DNA from: an uncultured Christensenellaceae bacterium
Lineage (GTDB): Bacteria > Bacillota > Clostridia > Christensenellales > Aristaeellaceae
Length of the DNA stretch: 7,290 nucleotides
Reading direction: 5' to 3'
NCBI GenBank assembly: GCA_905236495.1
Contig: CAJOPV010000178.1
Coordinates: 1 to 7,290 of the forward strand
A program made the translations under genes and the position numbers. This document shows, piece by piece, positions 6,131 through 7,290 of the stretch. Position 1 is the first letter of the stretch. Each line of letters starts with the position of its first letter. The notes beneath the pieces are model-generated. The model worked only from the letters and a program-made list of their open reading frames with translations. It made no database searches and was not told where the DNA came from.

Positions 6131-6159
6131 TTGACTTTCTTTTCGCAGCGGGCTAAAAT
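6131..6159 (+). promoter_or_regulatory. Strong sigma-A promoter of the secreted-protein gene
   Basis: TTGACT (6131-6136) and TAAAAT (6154-6159) are separated by exactly 17 bases. Transcription should start near 6166, giving a leader of about 20 bases that contains AAGGAGG (6170-6176). Both transcription and translation signals are close to consensus, so high expression is expected. Confidence 0.8.
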
Positions 6160-6185
6160 GAAAAACAAGAAGGAGGACGAGGGGG

Positions 6186-6887
6186 ATGAAAAGAACGATC
6201 GCGCTGCTTCTGACGGCGCTCTTGGTGTTGGGCTGCGCGCCAGCCCTGGCGGAATACGGCGAGGAAATCACCTTCCTGGGCCTGCCCTGGGGCGAAACCA
6301 CCCTGGAGGACTTTTATCAGACCATCGCCCAGAACGGCCTGACGGATGAAGAAAACGCGGAGGATTTTGCGGAAAATCAGCTTTCGGACAGCTGGGCGGA
6401 ACTGTATTACCTGCCCGACGACCTGAACGTATTCAATGATTTTGCGTACGAATATCTGTATCTGGACGATCTGGCATATGACGAAAGGTTCAAAGGCATC
6501 GCAGATAATTACTATTTGGACGACGACGATTTTTCCGACGTTACCGTGGCGGGCTACATACCTTTCTTAGTGGAGTTTTTCCTTTATCATGGCTTTGAAA
6601 ACGGGCAAATCGACCCGGAGAAAAAAGAATTTCTGTCCGTTACGGTGAGCTATCTTGACAACGATCATGCGGGCGAAATGATCCAGAACCTGAATGATCA
6701 ATACGGTCGCTTCGATTATCGGAAGACAGGCGAAGGCGGCACCGCCCTGTATATCTGGTACGGCGCGAACAATACCGCCGTGGTATTGTCAACGGAAGGC
6801 GATTACGTGCTGAAACTGTTCTATACCCACACCGATCTGGGTGCCCGTATCCCGGCGATGGTTGCCGCCGCGGAGGGAAACGAATAG
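6186..6887 (+). CDS. Small acidic secreted protein of unknown function
   Basis: I do not recognise this 233-residue protein. AAGGAGG nine bases upstream fixes the ATG at 6186. MKRTIALLLTALLVLGCAPALA is built from pieces of a clear export signal: basic start, Leu-rich core, and a signal-peptidase I site after APALA (residue 22). A Cys at 17 (VLGC) is a poor lipobox, so a lipoprotein is less likely but possible. The mature protein opens with ITFLGLPWGETTLEDFY (28-44); the F-x-G-x-P-W-G pattern occurs, as far as I recall, in other uncharacterised clostridial exported proteins. The middle is strongly acidic and aromatic (about 70-120, including YLDDLAYDE and LDDDDF). The C-terminal half (148-215) alternates hydrophobic strands such as FLSVTVSYLD, ALYIWYG and AVVLSTEGDYVLKLFY, suggesting a beta-sheet fold. 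It is monocistronic, with its own promoter and terminator. A role outside the cell or at the membrane surface is inferred. Confidence 0.85.
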   Translation: MKRTIALLLTALLVLGCAPALAEYGEEITFLGLPWGETTLEDFYQTIAQNGLTDEENAEDFAENQLSDSWAELYYLPDDLNVFNDFAYEYLYLDDLAYDERFKGIADNYYLDDDDFSDVTVAGYIPFLVEFFLYHGFENGQIDPEKKEFLSVTVSYLDNDHAGEMIQNLNDQYGRFDYRKTGEGGTALYIWYGANNTAVVLSTEGDYVLKLFYTHTDLGARIPAMVAAAEGNE

Positions 6888-6943
6888 AGCCTGACATGCT
6901 TATGACTTGAAGCAAAGACCAAACCTTTGCCTTCATCCTTTGG

Positions 6944-6976
6944 ATCGTCCCGCTTTCGCAGCGGGGCGATTTTTTT
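6944..6976 (+). terminator. Intrinsic terminator of the secreted-protein gene
   Basis: An 11-bp stem forms between 6944-6954 (ATCGTCCCGCT) and 6960-6970 (AGCGGGGCGAT), with one G-T pair and a five-base loop TTCGC. A run of seven T residues (6970-6976) begins at the stem base. It insulates rpoB from this gene. Confidence 0.93.
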
Positions 6977-7060
6977 GTAAAAATATAGAAATAGGTACTG
7001 TATCTTAGCATTTTTATGGTTATTTTTTTCAAATTATTCATTTTTGAAGCGGAAATGCCG

Positions 7061-7089
7061 TTGACAAGGGGGCAAACCTATGCTATCAT
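7061..7089 (+). promoter_or_regulatory. Near-consensus promoter of rpoB
   Basis: A perfect -35 box TTGACA (7061-7066) and TATCAT (7084-7089) are 17 bases apart, with a TG one base before the -10 box (TGC-TATCAT). An AT-rich tract upstream (about 7011-7045, including runs of T) could serve as an UP element. Transcription should start near 7096. The strength suits an RNA polymerase gene transcribed independently. Confidence 0.85.
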
Positions 7090-7095
7090 TTATGA

Positions 7096-7230
7096 TTGCA
7101 CCAGTAGCGTTAAGGTGCATCCATCTGCCCATCCCGGGGCCGCCGAAATGCGCAAAAATCGGCAAGGAAACGGGTAAGGGGAGATATGCGCTTTTCCGGG
7201 GCTGGCAGCAATAAAGGGGTGATAGCTTTT
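7096..7230 (+). promoter_or_regulatory. Leader (5' UTR) of rpoB with possible RNA structure
   Basis: About 135 untranslated bases lie between the predicted transcription start and the rpoB ATG. TGCACC (7097-7102) can pair with GGTGCA (7114-7119), a hairpin at the very 5' end. GCCGA (7142-7146) can pair with TCGGC (7159-7163). CCCG (7133-7136) with CGGG (7171-7174) could enclose that second hairpin. No terminator-like hairpin with a T-run is present, so attenuation by termination is not supported. I could not match the sequence to a riboswitch or ribosomal-protein leader I know. Interval 6888-7230 contains no other gene. Confidence 0.45.
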
Positions 7231-7290
7231 ATGGTGCACGAGGTCCAAATGGGGAAGCTGCGCAAACGCATGAGCTTCTCGCGCATCGAC
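7231..7290 (+). CDS. rpoB: RNA polymerase beta subunit, first 20 codons (3' end outside window)
   Basis: The catalytic beta subunit of RNA polymerase begins here and runs off the window. The visible MVHEVQMGK and RMSFSRID match the conserved beginning of clostridial RpoB proteins as I know them (MVHPVQ, then a basic stretch and RMSF). AAAGGGGTG (7213-7221) is a well-placed ribosome binding site, nine bases before the ATG. A second in-frame ATG at 7186, with AAGGGGAG two bases before it, would add 15 residues; the poor spacing and the family's usual N-terminus argue against it. No ribosomal protein L7/L12 gene precedes it, which is unusual, and it has its own promoter. Only 20 residues are seen, so the call rests on a short but characteristic stretch. 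Confidence 0.85.
   Translation, partial: MVHEVQMGKLRKRMSFSRID

Noticed and set aside
5975..6349. 124-codon plus-strand frame upstream of the secreted-protein gene
   Set aside because: It runs out of frame into the secreted-protein gene, which has far better start signals, and it spans the promoter.
7092..7214. 40-codon frame in the rpoB leader that could be a leader peptide
   Set aside because: Its ATG lies at or before the predicted transcription start and has no ribosome binding site. An open frame of this length is not unusual by chance.

Overview
The window most likely comes from the chromosome of a GC-rich member of the Clostridia (Bacillota), perhaps a gut lineage. Three things point that way. 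The genes carry strong AGGAGG-type ribosome binding sites, the sigma-A-like promoters and intrinsic terminators are well formed, and the last 20 codons read as the start of a clostridial-type RNA polymerase beta subunit. The lineage is an inference. Most coding DNA is visibly GC-rich, and the intergenic stretches are AT-rich.

Layout. The window opens inside rpsA (ribosomal protein S1, + strand, 1-789), closed by a hairpin terminator. Next is an exported PIG-L/LmbE-type deacetylase (+, 866-2101). About 290 bases without a convincing gene follow (2102-2394), packed with inverted repeats, including a perfect 21-bp palindrome. Three minus-strand genes then read leftward as a probable operon: an alpha/beta-hydrolase esterase (4641-3820), a YitT-family membrane protein (3823-2930, overlapping the esterase by ATGA), and a GNAT acetyltransferase (2877-2395). 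A divergent promoter region separates them from a plus-strand SPFH/prohibitin membrane protein (4844-5770), which has its own terminator.

From 5821 to 6185 the base composition drops to about 35% GC (hand count over 5881-6120). The minus strand there carries what looks like the frameshifted C-terminal remnant of an unrecognised gene. A textbook promoter (6131-6159) then drives a small, acidic, secreted protein of unknown function (6186-6887), closed by a strong terminator. The window ends with a near-consensus promoter (7061-7089), a roughly 135-base potentially structured leader, and the first 20 codons of rpoB.

How the genes fit together. rpsA and rpoB are core translation and transcription genes. 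The genes between them are envelope or accessory functions in at least four separate transcription units, with no sign of a shared pathway. I found no CRISPR array, tRNA, rRNA, transposase, phage gene or recognisable defence system. The most interesting parts are non-coding or decayed: the palindrome-rich spacer, the low-GC gene remnant, and the rpoB leader with its own promoter.
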